From positions 125,910,533-125,974,532 of the forward strand of contig CM048845.1 of NCBI GenBank assembly GCA_026545225.1: a DNA stretch of 64,000 nucleotides. The letters run 5' to 3'. Positions 24,961-37,329 of this stretch are shown piece after piece (the first letter of the stretch is position 1; each line of letters starts with the position of its first letter). The notes beneath the pieces are model-generated. The model was not told where the DNA came from, did not search any database, and saw only the letters and a program-made list of their open reading frames with translations. This DNA is from Cornus controversa. Lineage: Eukaryota > Streptophyta > Magnoliopsida > Cornales > Cornaceae. A program made the translations under genes and the position numbers.

Positions 24961-25139
24961 AAATAATTGATATATTGAACTTGAAATGAGAATATCTATG
25001 TCTTTGTCATTTACGTTTTCTTCAAACCTATCAAAACTTAATAAATTATTGGAACAATATGTTGTTGATATGTACAAATATACAGACACACAATAATTAA
25101 TTATGTGAGTTGCGCGGTGCGAAAGCGATTGCGAAAAGT

Positions 25140-26230
25140 ATTTTAGAACATAGAGAGGGGTGAATAGGATCACTTGTTCGTTTGCTTAATTTTTAATTAA
25201 TTCAATTTTAAGTCCAATTAATCAAACAAATTAAAGCAAACAAATCAATAAAGTGCAAGTAAATAAAAGAATGCACCAGATATACGTGGAAACCCAAGGC
25301 GGGAAAAACCACGGAGGGAGGCGGCACGCCTCAGGGAACCAATTCACTATGATGAAGCAAAGTACAACAGACTCTATCTCAGTCTCACACCCCTCTTTAC
25401 TCTGTTAAGGATCTGATGCGGAACACCTCAGGCTTATGATTGCGACAACACATCCAACTGCTGCAGACTTCTGGCTAACGTTACCACCCTTACAGAAAGG
25501 TTGCTGGAAGAACCAAAATACTCAGTAAGTATTTTGTTCCATTCGTAGTGCAATCTAGTCACCTTTCTTCCTCAGCAAGTAAGCAAGTGAAAAACCTTCA
25601 ATTCAATGTTCTGATCAGCAAATAGATTTGATGCAATCTCTGAGCAGCTAATCAGAAGTAGAATACCATCCTAAATATCACTCGTGAAGTATGGATGTGT
25701 GTTTTTAAAAATATAAAGCCCTAATTATATTGTATATACTTTCTCTCTCTAAAATAATATTTCAGGGCGTATTTTGTAAAGAAAATATGAATAATATATA
25801 TAGGCAAGGAAGTTCTAATTCTACTTGAAAAAGAAGTTGAATACCAAAATAGAACTTTCCTAGAAGTTTCAAACCCAATAGGAATCAGAATTTTTGTCAA
25901 AATTTGTTTCCTATTTAGAACATGCTAAGTTGGACCAGTGCCAAATAAATAGGACCGATGGGACTTTTTGAAAACCTACAGAAATTAAATTGTCGAGAAA
26001 AACCCTCATATTTTCATAAAAACCCTGATTTTTCAAAATAGGCTCGGAACTAAAAAGTGCAGAGTGTCCTCACCATACTTACTTGTACTATATGGTGTTC
26101 TAACTGATTTGTCGGCTTCCATGCACTTGAGTGTCAGCTCGAAGATGTCGATGATTGATACAAAGAATAAATCAAAAATTATAACTCGATCAATCAAGTT
26201 TTGATCACCGAAATATGCCAATTACAAATT
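25140..26230. repeat. Unclassified interspersed repeat within the Helitron span
   Basis: Base composition shifts to GC-richer, non-coding sequence around 25270-25680, including GTGGAAACCCAAGGCGGGAA and TAGAGAGGGGTGAATAGG, phrases I associate with dispersed plant repeats. No protein match was seen. Family and ends not determined. Confidence 0.3.
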
Positions 26231-27639
26231 TATATCTCACAAATTAGACCTTATTATGGGTTTCATGAACAAAGAATGCTATAATTTTTGTTTTATTTTT
26301 TGTTTGATTTTTTAATTATTAATAGTGGATTAACTTCCACCAACCATGTCCTACCAGTTATGATATTCTTTAAGTAAATAAATAATTAAAACCTAATGTG
26401 AGTAAGAAGAAAATAAATAATCAACCAATATCATAATGCTTTGACTCTTTCAATTTTTATATTAATTTGTAATGTAGATCCCAGTTGTGTTTGAAGACCA
26501 AAACCTGAAATAGAATATTATTTTTTATTTTATGTTCATTTAGATATAATAAAAAATATAAAGTGAATAATCTCAATATTGTGTGATAAGTTTACCTTTG
26601 AATGTGTAGATTGAAAAATGTGTAACTATGATAATACGTCTTTCGTTTATTAGCTTCATTATCAAATTTTCTTTTTTCCCTTTTCAAACATATGCTTCAT
26701 TATTATAATTAGTATATCAATGAACAAAAATCATTTTCCTTGTAAGTGAAGCTTCCAATTAACATTTGTCTTTTTTTAATTATTTTTGTGGACACTTTGA
26801 TATTTAGATCAATGCCTCATCATATATATATATATAACAACTGTAAGTTTCTTCCATATTGTAAATGATGTATATGATCTTAATAGGACATATTTACACT
26901 TCACACAAGTTTATAAGCTTAGTTAAAATATCATCTTAAGTGTAAATGCTTACTTTTAAAATATTGTCTCAAGTTGCTTCCGGATCAAACATGTGGTACA
27001 TAGTTGAAATGGGCCATGAAGGAAGAGAATGGAAACAAACATACTCCGTAACTACTTTATTTTGTAGAGAGAGAGAAGTTGAAAATAAAAGAAGAAAATA
27101 TGGAGGAAAAAAACTGGATCTTCTTTTTTTTTTTTAAAAAAAAAAAAAAATCTCTTTTCCTTTTCTATAGTGAAAAAAGAAGAAGGAAAAATAGGAAAAA
27201 AAGAAGAAGAAAACAATACCATGTAATTTTCTCTGGAGAACAAAAGGTTAAGGCATATTAATTTTTTCTTCCCTTTCAAAGTATTGGCTCGAGTATTATG
27301 TTCTTCATTATTTCTCCAAAGAAGAGAGTGATGATTTAAGTCCCAACGCGTGTCATGTGTTTGGGAGTATATTTACTAATACAAAAAAATATATCTTTTA
27401 ATCTATTACCTTCTCTCTTTCTATATAAGATATATATAACCATCAATGGCCGGGATAACATGATTCATTACAGACGTAAATTTTTATTAAAAAATTTTGA
27501 TTTCAAAAGCTAATAGCAAATAATGAGTAGAAAAAAAAATGAAAAAAAAAAAAACTCACATGTAAGCTGAGACGAAACCAAATCAAATGGTTGTTGATGA
27601 AATTTAAGAGGAAATTGAAAGCTGCACTGAGAGCCGTGT

Positions 27640-28415
27640 TGATGAGAGTCAAGAAGAAGAATGGAGAGCCGTAGCCAAGAGAAAGAGTGATTTTATAGGT
27701 GTTTAGGGTTTTGCGGGTTATAATTCTATTTTTTTAAATTTAGAAATAAAAAGAAAGGGTTTTGCATGGGTAATTCTATTTTTGGAGAGTCGTAGCTAAG
27801 AGGAAGAGTGATTTTAGGTGTTTAGAGTTTTGCTTGGATAATTCTATTTTTTTAATTTAAAAATAAAAAAGGAAAGGGAAGAGTTATTTTAAGTATTTAA
27901 GGTTTTGTGGGTTATAATTCTATTTTTTTTAAATTTAGAAATAAAAAGAAAGGGTTTAGATTGTGTAATTCTATTTTTCTAATTTAAAAATAAAAAAAGA
28001 AAAGATTTTGCTTTTTTAAATTTAGAAATTAGAAATAAAAAGAAGGGGTTTTGCTTTGGTAATTCTATTTTTTTAATTTCAAAATAAAAAAGGAAAGGGT
28101 TTTACTTGGGTAATTCTATTTTTTTTTTAAAAATAGTGTACTAAAACTAAAAAAAAACCCCTTTGTACTTTTAATAGTAGTATAGATTATAAATTAGAAA
28201 TAAAAAAAAGGGTGTTTGGGTAGTTTTATTTTATTAATTTCAAAATAAAAAAGAAAAGAATTTTCCTTGAATAATAAATAAAATTTTTTTAAATTCAAAA
28301 TAAAAAATCAAAGCGGTTTGCTTGGGTAATAAATAAATAAAATTTAATTTAAAAATAAAAAAATTAATGTACTGAAATTTAAAAAAATCCTCTGTACTTC
28401 TAACAGTAGTATAGA
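27640..28415. repeat. Degenerate tandem A/T-rich repeats at the Helitron 5' end
   Basis: A motif containing GGTAATTCTATTTTTTTAAT, then AAAATAAAAAAGGAAAGGG and TTTTGCTTGGG, recurs at irregular 60-120-bp spacing at least six times. The terminal Helitron sequence itself is duplicated (28142-28186 and 28371-28415), so the 5' end appears to have been tandemly copied about 229 bp apart. Confidence 0.65.
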
Positions 28416-28821
28416 TATAAATAGGCTAATTATGAGAAAGTTGTTTATTTATTCAGAGATGACAACAACAATCGTTGACTTCAATTCAAGGTCATTTTGT
28501 ATTTCGCTGAGATTGAAGATAGACGGTCATGTCTTCGAATCCCAGTTGAGGTAAAAGGCCACAATTAACTAGGATCGAACACAATTACTTTTGACGCTCG
28601 TGATAACACATTACGAAAATGAAGTACGAGGCAAAGACTCGGAAACATATGTATATGCATAATTGCATACTGTTATCACTTATCAGGCATACCTCCAGTC
28701 AGTGAAGTAACATTATTCTCTACACTAGAGATATCACTGCAAAGTAGATGAATTCAGGTCCAAATATATAGTTCAAATAATTACCATCTAATGAAAATTT
28801 ATTGATTGGGTAATTAATTTA

Positions 28822-29034
28822 GAGAAATGCTAAACGTCATGAAATTATTTCATGAATTTGTATCATGAATGATGTGGCAGATAACTTGGAGAGTTAACAT
28901 TGGTGGAATTTGGTGATAATATCATGGAACTCTGTGTATGGGGGAAATCCCACCGATACTAACTCTCCACTTTACCTACCACATCATTCATGATACAAAT
29001 TCATGAAATAATTTCATGACGTGTAGCATTGCTC
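28822..29034. mobile_element. MULE-type MITE, copy A
   Basis: A 213-bp element with terminal inverted repeats of about 50 bp: left GAGAAATGCTAAACGTCATG, right (reverse complement) GAGCAATGCTACACGTCATG. It is flanked by a perfect 9-bp direct repeat ATTAATTTA (28813-28821 and 29035-29043). A 9-bp duplication points to the Mutator-like superfamily. Non-coding. Confidence 0.87.
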
Positions 29035-29125
29035 ATTAATTTAGTATGTTTTCATGCTCCAATGGTGATACAAGAGTCTTAGTAAGCTTGAAGATATCAA
29101 TCCTGAGTCTCTGCTTGCCATGCAT

Positions 29126-29440
29126 CTAGGCACCATAGAGTCCAAGCACCAACAATAGTAATCAGACCTTGAAATCTCAAACATTTCATCTGGGGGTCAT
29201 CCTCTCAAGCTCAATTTGCCTCCATTATGCAAAGTTGTTTCGGTTCTGTGGGTCGGTAGCAAGTGGGTAGGGTAGGTCTCCATTTTGTGATCCAACTAGG
29301 AATTTCATTCTCATTTAAAGCCTTGTCGAGATACAGTCCTTGTTTGGATCTTGTATACCAGTTTGAATGTCATAGCTTCAAAATAAAGGCTCAACTCGCA
29401 TATGCTCTAAACAAAAAAATTTACTCCATAACCTTCGACA
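29126..29440 (-). pseudogene. Truncated copy of the exonuclease-like gene (last exon plus part of intron 6)
   Basis: Matches the last exon (49277-49523) and adjoining intron of the gene at 49277-51471, in the same orientation, but no earlier exons are present. Compared with the intact copy there is at least one length change near TCATCTGGGGGTCATCC, extra bases near GTAGGGTAGGTC, and an altered stop region, so the frame is broken. It ends where FDH2 downstream sequence starts. Best read as the breakpoint remnant of the FDH-exonuclease tandem duplication. Confidence 0.87.
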
Positions 29441-29442
29441 GA

Positions 29443-29462
29443 CACACACACACACACACACA
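29443..29462 (+). repeat. (AC)n microsatellite at the duplication junction
   Basis: About ten AC units occur exactly where exonuclease-derived sequence gives way to FDH downstream flank, so it may have aided or followed the recombination. Confidence 0.85.
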
Positions 29463-29817
29463 CTGCAAGAATTTCTCTAAAAATCATAAACTCAGACACA
29501 GACACACTGCATAAACAATAGTTACAATACCATGCTAAAGATAAAACATGCAAGTATTATAAAGTTGGGTGAGATTAAAACAACACGCATTCACTCCTTA
29601 CAGCTATACAATAAGAAGGCAGAAACTATGATATAGAAACTCTATTTGTAAGCAGAAACTACATTATTTATACTTGCCTGCTGAGAACAAAGTCAACTAG
29701 CAGACTCATTTTTGTTAAGAAGCAAAATGTGAGAAAACATTAGCATAAGATGACTTCAGAAGTTCTCACTCTGAGAGGCGAGATCCAATTTATGAGCCTT
29801 ACTAGCATCATCTTGCA

Positions 29818-32800
29818 TTAACGGTACTGGCTTGCTAGTTCACCCTCCTTGACAATGTAATTTTGTGGAGGAAAATCTTCACCCTTGAAGTACCTCTCCA
29901 GCATGTCCTTCACTCCAGCCGCATATCGCAACTGCATCATTCCAATATTTTTATTTGAGTTGCAACAAGAAATAGAACAAAAGAAGCAACAATACTGAAA
30001 TATAATAAAAATGGAAAATTCAAAGCTTGAAGACCTGTGCATCAATGGTAGTGCCAGAAATATGAGGGGTCATAGCTTGGTTTGGCATGTATCGCCAAGG
30101 GTGGTCCTTTGGAGCTGGTTGTGGGTACCAAACATCCCCACTGTAACCTAAAAATTTGGAATCAAAAGGAAAGCACTAGTTAAAGGGACAAGATTGGCAA
30201 GAACTATTGCAGTCCCTATACTCGCAAATTGAATACCTGAATTCAACTTGCTTTCCATATAGATAGAAAAATTAGCTCAATGTTATCATCATTTATTCTT
30301 ATTTTGATGTTTAGATTTGTCATCCATTCAAACCCACGATAATAAAGTGGCATCCAACAAAAAGGAACCTTAAAAAAGGAAGGAGAAAAATGAAGCATAA
30401 TAAATTTCATTTGATAACTAAGATGGAAACAACACCTCATCTTAAGTTGTTTAAAGGAGAAATATGTGGATACTATATAAAACATTCATATCCATAAAAA
30501 TCAAAATGTTGAAATTACCTCCAATGTGTCCGCTAGAACAACCATCAACAACTGCTTGCGTATCCATGATTGCTCCCCGAGCATTGTTAACAATTAGAAC
30601 TCCCTTCTTCAGCTTAGCAATCCTATCTTTGTCAAACATCCCTCTGAAGGCAAACCAGTTTTTTAATTAGTTTTGATTACAGTATAAACCGCCTATGGTG
30701 TTATTTAATAAGAACAAAATATCACCATTATTTGATACAAATTAGAACCACATAATAGATTGAAAGCAACATTAACATATCATATATGTAGCCTAGGTCT
30801 CAGATCATCACCCATTCAAAACATTGCGAGCATTTTGGCCAATTCAAGAGGCTGGATTGAATTCCCACCAATTATTAGATGCCAATATTAACAATTGAGA
30901 CCTATGTTGTTTTACATCTGAAACTTGTCATAACTTTCATTTAAATTTATCATCCATGTATATGGTAGTTTGCCAATTACTAATTGAAGAATTGAAAATG
31001 AACTCTTTAACTATACTAGTTGAAGACAGCTTGGATATGAGAAGAAAGGCTTACTTCGTTTTCTCAGTAAGAGGGGTGTTGATGACAATTATGTCACATT
31101 TGGGAAGCATTGAATCAAGATCCTCCTCAAACTTTGCCCCTGTTTGATTCTCCAATTCTGGATCCATCTTGATCCTGTCATGATATAGGAGATTACAATT
31201 GAAAGGCTTTAACCGTTGAAGTAAAAGCCTACCAATACGTCCAGCACCAACAGTTCCCACAGTTTTTCCTTCAAGATCATAAGCTCTATAAGCAATACCA
31301 GCAACATTCCACTCCCCGTTGATAACTTGATGGTATCCAGGCAAGAAATTCCTGACAAGAATGAGGATTCTCATGAGCTCATCCTCTGCAACTGAGACTA
31401 CATTGCTTCCAGTGACTTCTGCAACTGTTAAACCAGCAGCAGCTGCAGCCTTCAAATCAACATGATCAGACCCAATTCCAGCTGTGAGCACCAGTTGCAA
31501 ATTTTTGGCCTTCTTGATCCTTTCAGCTGTAACATAGGCCGGATGGAAAGGGGTAGTGATCAGCACGTGGAGATCAGGAATATGCTTTTCAAGTTCTGCG
31601 AGGAATCATAAAAACAGAAGATCTGATTAGTCTTTAAGCCAAGAAGCAATAACTTCATAATACTATTACTTTAAACAGTGACCCACTATTTTAACCATAT
31701 TGATTTTTGAACAATTTCAATTAATATAAATTGGAAAAAATTGCTTTTCATTTTCATCTCAGTAATTCGATATTACTTGTTCCATGAACTAACTGGCTTC
31801 TACTGTACTACATGACATGGTGGCTTCCCTGTTGAAGCTTACTCAAGTTAAGATATTATTCAGCTAGGTTTACATGTATGGAAGTGCATACATTATATAG
31901 AGCATTTTTGTCTACACACTTACCACAATCAGGCCCTTCTTTGTCGTCAGTGACAATGTACTGGTGACCTTTTGATTCCAACCAGTCCCGTATGCCCAAG
32001 GCTCGTTCTACACTGCCCACAAAATTGGGATTCATCGAAGCATATTCATTTGCTTTGTAAAAGACACCAATGATCTTTTTGCTTCCAGGAGAAGACTGTT
32101 TGCAATGAGAGAGCGAACAATGACCGCACCAATCATTAATGAAAACTGGAGGGCTTTACTTAGAGAAAGTGTTTTATTCTTAACATGGGGTTAGAGGTAA
32201 ATGCAATGAAATGTCCATGAATGGCCCAAGGCCTCTTGTTTTCAGTCTTTCAGATGGATATACCAAATAATTTATTCTTGAGGTAAATTATAAGAGAGAG
32301 GCTACAATATCATATCATCCAATTGTCAAAAAGCAGATAGCATTCGGTCATCCAACATGAACAAGTACACCGTTTTTGTGATGAAAGTAAATTATCCAAA
32401 ATTGCTTATATCAGAAAAACAGTAGATGATTATCAATATGTCACCCATAAATATACAAGCAGTAATAGTACTAAATTATTTTTTTCAATGAAAAATAATA
32501 TATGTTTAATTTACATGAGGCATGGCATATTTCAAAAAAAAAAAACTAGTGATTTCCAAAAGGTTGATAAGGTCAGCAATTTAAACATTGCAGCCATCAT
32601 TTGATAATTGATTTTCTTTGTAGAAATTACTCTCTAAATTTTAATTGGATAATCTTGATGAGAAGTCAGGTATAATCCAAAAACTTAAAAAGTCACAAAA
32701 GAGTCAAAATAAAGTATTGTAGCTCTCATTTTTACAGAGAGGAGTCTGTGAAAATCGCGATGCAGCATATGTGATTCACGACCTAGAACAACATACAACC

Positions 32801-33307
32801 TGAGCAAAACTGTCAATGTCATAGTCCAAGTACATTTGCATGCTGACAGATCAGGAATTTGAATGTTATTCAATTTCAAGACAATTTTAGCTCGATGTTT
32901 TAAGTCATATCCAGACCAACTATCATTAACCATCTAATGCATGTGATTTGAGTCATATCCAGACCAACTAATTTTCCGTCAGAATCAAACAAATCGATTG
33001 AAACAATACACTCCAAATGAATGATCTTCACCGTCGATGATACAACAAGGCAATGATCGATAACGATGACGATGAATTGAAAAGATACACAGACAGAGAG
33101 AGAAAAAAACAATCGCTCAAAAACAATGATCGAAACAAGTCAACAAAATCGAATTTCCAGTAGCTAACTGATAATCAAATTAAATTAAGATTGAAAAATA
33201 CTAAAATCGCTTACATGAAGGTCTCTAGTAAGAAGCGATGAAGAAGTTGAAATTCCCGGCGAAGCAAAAGCACGAATTGCAGACGCAGCTACACGCTTCA
33301 TCGCCAT
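29818..33307 (-). CDS. FDH: NAD-dependent formate dehydrogenase, mitochondrial (copy 2)
   Basis: Exons (minus): 33215-33307, 31924-32095, 31055-31595, 30519-30643, 30035-30147, 29818-29931; 385 aa. Exons 2-6 have the same lengths as in copies 1 and 3. The start is MAMKRVAAS, with a second in-frame Met two codons later; the presequence is Arg/Ser-rich. All family catalytic and NAD-binding residues are kept: [44 protein letters not shown]-type Gln, TPHISG. Intron 1 has grown to about 1.1 kb, against about 300 bp in copy 1 and 97 bp in copy 3. Position-specific changes relative to copy 1 are conservative (for example [15 protein letters not shown]), so it is probably functional. All introns are GT-AG. 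Its upstream region shares promoter sequence with copy 3. Confidence 0.95.
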
Positions 33308-34861
33308 CTCTCTCTCTCTCTCTCTCTCCCTGTTTCTCTCACTTAACAGTCTTTATCTCAGTCACAGTGGTAACGCACGCTACGTTATATAGGCGAATCA
33401 AAACCCGCTTCTTTTTTTTTTGGCTTTTAGTGTGAAATGTTCAGACACTAGTTTTACAGTTTTGTCTGCTCTCATTTATATATTCTGTAAAATGCTTGCA
33501 GGTGCACAGTAGGAAAGTAGTCCTCATCTTCACACCGTCCGATGATGCCTTCTAGATTAGACGATTGGATGGTGCCTTCTAGTTCTCTTCAAAAATTATC
33601 GAGGAGGTGGCAAGTTTCAATTTGATTTCTCTTGCTGGAGCTTAAAGGGCAATTCGTGAGCAATTTGTTTATGATGAGGTTAGTTTAGTCATTTAGTGAT
33701 CAGATAGGTTTGTTGCGTTTTTGGATTGATGCTACCAAAATGTCCATGTGTTTGACACGTGTCCATAATTTGTGTGCAAGTGGGTGTTCTTTTGGATAAA
33801 AAATATAATAAAATAAATAATAGGAGCAGCCACCTGGCGGATGAGCTGTAGAGTGGATCACTGTTGCGCTGCATACTTTGTCATTGCCACGTCAACATTA
33901 ATGAGGATATCTGATGAAGTAGCTATCTGGTGTGTTGAGAAATGTATAAAGAAAGAAAGAAAGAATTATGGTGAAAATCAGATCAATTTATTTGAGCATT
34001 ACTTTGCACTATATAACTCTCTTGGGATTCTCTATTTCTCTTCTATTAAAACATAGTCCGGTTTCTATCCCATTTTTGTATTGAATTTTGTTGTTCATAA
34101 AAGACTCTTTTACTTTAAAATAAAATACCATTAATTTGAGAATTCAACACCTATAAGTTCAAAGTAAAGATTTTGTATAATTGAAGCAAAATTGTTGCGT
34201 TGCACCCTACCAATTGTATTCTCAACGTTGATGTGTGGGCACTACATTTTCATTAAGTAAATGTGTTGCATAAGATGTGTGGGCACTACATTTGTGTTGC
34301 ACACGTTCTGAAAATAGTGGTGGTGTATTATGCACATGTATAGAAAAGGATCTCATTGATTTACAAGTTTTTTTTCCTTTTTTGCCTTTAACCCAAGTGG
34401 CGGGCTTTTGCATGCACTGTGGTTAGAAAATTTTGTACAAATTTATACTATTATTAAAAATATAAATTGTTTCAAATCATTCACTTTTACAAGAATTCTT
34501 CTATTAATAGACTCACATCTCCACTATAACTCACAACTCCTCCTCCTTGGAATCTCGACTCCTCCAACTTTTTGCACTCCTAATTCTTTCAATCAATTAA
34601 ATTTCAGGTTAGAATCAATTTTTTTCATAATTTTTTTTGCATGTTGTTTTGCTAGCATCTTCCATTTTTTTGAACGACCATTAGGAAGGAATCAGGTAAT
34701 TGATCTAATTTGAGAACGAACATAAATTTCACGCAAAAAATATATATTTTTTCCTTATTAGGTAATCTACCTAATTTGAGAATGAAATTCAATTTTATGC
34801 CAAAATAAATTTTTTCCCTTTCATATAATATATTTTTTTGTCCTTATTAGGTAATTGATCT
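33308..34861. other. FDH2 upstream region and spacer
   Basis: A (GA)n leader lies directly upstream of the ATG (33308-33330). The segment about 33500-33700 (AAGTAGTCCTCATCTTCACA, then CACCGTCCGATG and GAGGAGGTGGCAAGTTTCAA) is shared with the FDH3 upstream region. Farther right, 34690-34861 has three degenerate copies of a unit beginning TTAGGTAATTGATCT. No gene seen. Confidence 0.6.
33385..33391 (-). promoter_or_regulatory. Putative TATA box of FDH copy 2
   Basis: CTATATAACG on the minus strand about 80 bp upstream of the start codon, inside a stretch (CGCCTATATAACG) that matches copy 3 (CGCCTATAAAACG). Confidence 0.55.
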
Positions 34862-36998
34862 TGTCAAGCCCCGAAATCCGAACCACTGGAACTCCCTTGG
34901 TCTAACCCCGAATTTCGAGTGTGAACTTGTTCATTCAACCACATAAACTATTCGAACACCAATCTCACATTGATATCATGTTACGATACTACGCTATCAC
35001 TCCCCGATTTTCGACTCTCAGAAACCGATGATGAACTCCGTCTATTAAGCCCTAATTAACCTTCCTAACTTCTCAAAACACCGCAGAAGTATAATTTTAA
35101 ACACGCACTCATGGGTACGTATACTTATCATCAATCTCCTCAATGGGCCCCACAATAGTCTATATACCTATACATGCTCACTCATATATCAGAAGTCACA
35201 AAATTTCATCCCAGGGTAGTTTTGGTCTGCTGATACTACCTTTCGATCGGTTGAAACCTGAGTTCAGCTGACCTTCAGAAAACTAATTATGTCGGTCTAC
35301 TGGAAAGTGGCTTTGGTCGACCAAAAGGATGCTTTCAGTAAGCTGAATCCCTCTTTTAGCCGTCCAAAACAGGTTCCTAAATTTTAAATGTTTTGGACCT
35401 CACACTTTTGAGCGAATGCTGCTGAGTCTAGGCAATCGAAAGTGTTAAAATGCCTGTAACCCATATTTTTTAAGTCCAAAAGCTCATGACAATAATACAA
35501 AATCATAATCCAGTCCAAATCATGATTAAAGTCCATTAAAAATGGTAAAAATCCACAATTTTCATCTATGAGTCCCAAATGGACACTTTGGGCATGTAAC
35601 CCCCCATTATTCATCTAACGCCTTCTAAAAACCTTAGAATCATCTATACAATGCATCAACATAAAGAGATTTACAATCCCACAAGTCCATACATCACAAG
35701 CCCACCAATTTGGATCAAAACTTACACTTTATACAAATCCCATAATCACAATCCATTTACATTCCCCATCTATCATCCTCATAAGATACACAAATGATTC
35801 ATTCATACATTTCATAACAATGTCTTTACAAGTTCATAGTCATAGTTTGAATTACATGCATATAATCCAAAAGCATCACAAATTCATATATGACTACAAT
35901 TAACATAAATCCTCATGCCATAAGTTGGCACAAGTAGCCAAATCCATAATATCCAAAATGAAGCAAAAATGCCATAAAGTACTCTACTTGAGTCATTCAA
36001 GTCTCGTCCGTTATGAGCGCCTTATCTGTAAATAGTTTGGAGAAAAAGGGGTGAGCAGCTTAATGGTTCAATAAGAATACTCCAACCCACCTAGGTGCCA
36101 ACTCAACACTGACCTACATGAATGTGTGCCATTACACTACATGTCATTTTCAACATTTATATGTTCATTCAAACAATGCATATTGAAAAAAATGCATTAA
36201 AACATATATCATACTCAACATATGATCACATAAGCATAAATATATAATTTTTCTCTCTCGAACCTAACCTATATCCCAACATGATTTGGACTGCTCCGAC
36301 GAATCATGTGACCTTGGACATTTCTGATAGATTTGTATGACTTGGACAATTCCGACAATGTCATACTTTATTGGTAATATGTTGGTTTGCCTTAAGGTGA
36401 GTAGACAACTCTGACAGCTCACCACATATGGATATAATTTGGTTATAGGCTTTAGCCTTGGTATGATGGGACCACTCTGACGGTCATCCCTCATTAATGC
36501 CACTTACATAGCATGGATGAACCTCTCCGACATTCCATACATGGTCCATTTCTCCCGTTCTCTCACACAAACCCCATATATGCATTTCAAACATAATATG
36601 TCTAGCATGTCATTTTCATGTTTCTCAAATGCACAAGCTAGTTCTAAAGGTACATAATATGCATTTCTCACCACATAAACACATATAATCATATATATGT
36701 CAAAACTTGCATATTATTCACATATGCCTACAAACCTCCAATTTAACATATATCGTTCATGCTTCACCAAATTTATATACTTGCTACATATAATTAGCAT
36801 GCATTTTACATTACATCATCAACATATAATCACATACATGTTCATTATTACACATAATCATGTATGCACACAAAATTAGCGTATAGGTATTCATGCTCTC
36901 AACTTCACACATTTCACACGCTAGCCCTCATGTTATACATATCACAAGGTATATCAATTTTTTATAGGAAGAACACAAGGAGAGGAGAAAATATTACA
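34862..36998. mobile_element. Possible LTR-type sequence or other non-coding repeat
   Basis: A GC-richer, non-coding interval begins TGTCAAGCCCCGAAATCCG, a phrase like the start of some plant gypsy LTRs, and could end at TATTACA near 36998 (TG...CA). No matching target duplication, primer site or protein remnant was found, so the class is uncertain. It contains the hairpin series at 36281-36538. Confidence 0.33.
36281..36538 (+). repeat. Series of short hairpins with a shared loop motif
   Basis: Five sites share a core like GGAC-NN-CTCYGAC between arms that differ from site to site yet pair with each other: ATGATT/AATCAT (36281-36307), GTATGAC/GTCATAC (36335-36366), GGTGAG/CTCACC (36396-36423), ATGAT/GTCAT with a G-U pair (about 36463-36486), ATGGA/TCCAT (36513-36538). 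A sixth core near 36314-36330 has no clear stem. Function unknown. Confidence 0.6.
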
Positions 36999-37329
36999 TC
37001 CCACCCCTTTCACTACTCTCATTTATGCAAAACTCACCCATCAGCCCTTTTTCTGCCACGTCAGTAATAACACTTGAAAAATTTTTCTTGGCCCTATCTT
37101 GCTTGAAATTTCATGCTGATTCCAATTTCCCAGTCGATTTTCTTATTTGAAATTTCTAAATAGCTCAAAATGAGATTTCTCACCCCACAATGAGATTTCA
37201 ATTTGGGCCTTCACTCAACAGATATTATTTTTCTTTCTGGCCTTCACTCAACAGAAACTCTTCTTCTTTTCATCGCAATGGTGGTAACAAATAGCGAGCA
37301 TAGTCATTTCAACCCAAAACTAGTGAACT

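Larger units (their letters stand above)
21985..28415 (-). mobile_element. Probable Helitron (rolling-circle transposon), minus orientation
   Basis: The minus-strand 3' end has a hairpin (GTGCC-GTA-GGCAC) followed about ten bases later by CTAG at 21985-21988, with T next to it. The minus-strand 5' end begins TCTATACTACTRTTARAAGT after an A, seen twice: at 28415 (outer) and 28186 (inner). A 5' TC, a 3' hairpin plus CTAG and insertion between A and T are Helitron hallmarks. Inside are a decayed RPA70-like segment (24230-24960), which plant Helitrons often carry, a TIR element (22789-23650), and A/T-rich repeats toward the 5' end. No Rep/helicase frame was seen, so it is non-autonomous. The pairing of these particular ends is inferred. 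Confidence 0.65.
28490..29440. repeat. Paralogous block A (copy of block B at about 48600-49570)
   Basis: This interval aligns by eye with block B: TCTTCGAATCCCAGT, ACGCTCGTGATAACACATTA, AGTAGATGAATT, then the exonuclease 3' exon. It proves the region was duplicated along with FDH. A MULE-type MITE sits at a different point in each copy. Similarity stops near 29430 inside exonuclease intron 6, where FDH downstream sequence begins. Confidence 0.85.

Noticed and set aside
36241-36560. Hairpin series as a CRISPR array or tRNA cluster
   Set aside because: Repeats are not identical, spacing is irregular, no tRNA arms or CCA; this is plant nuclear DNA.
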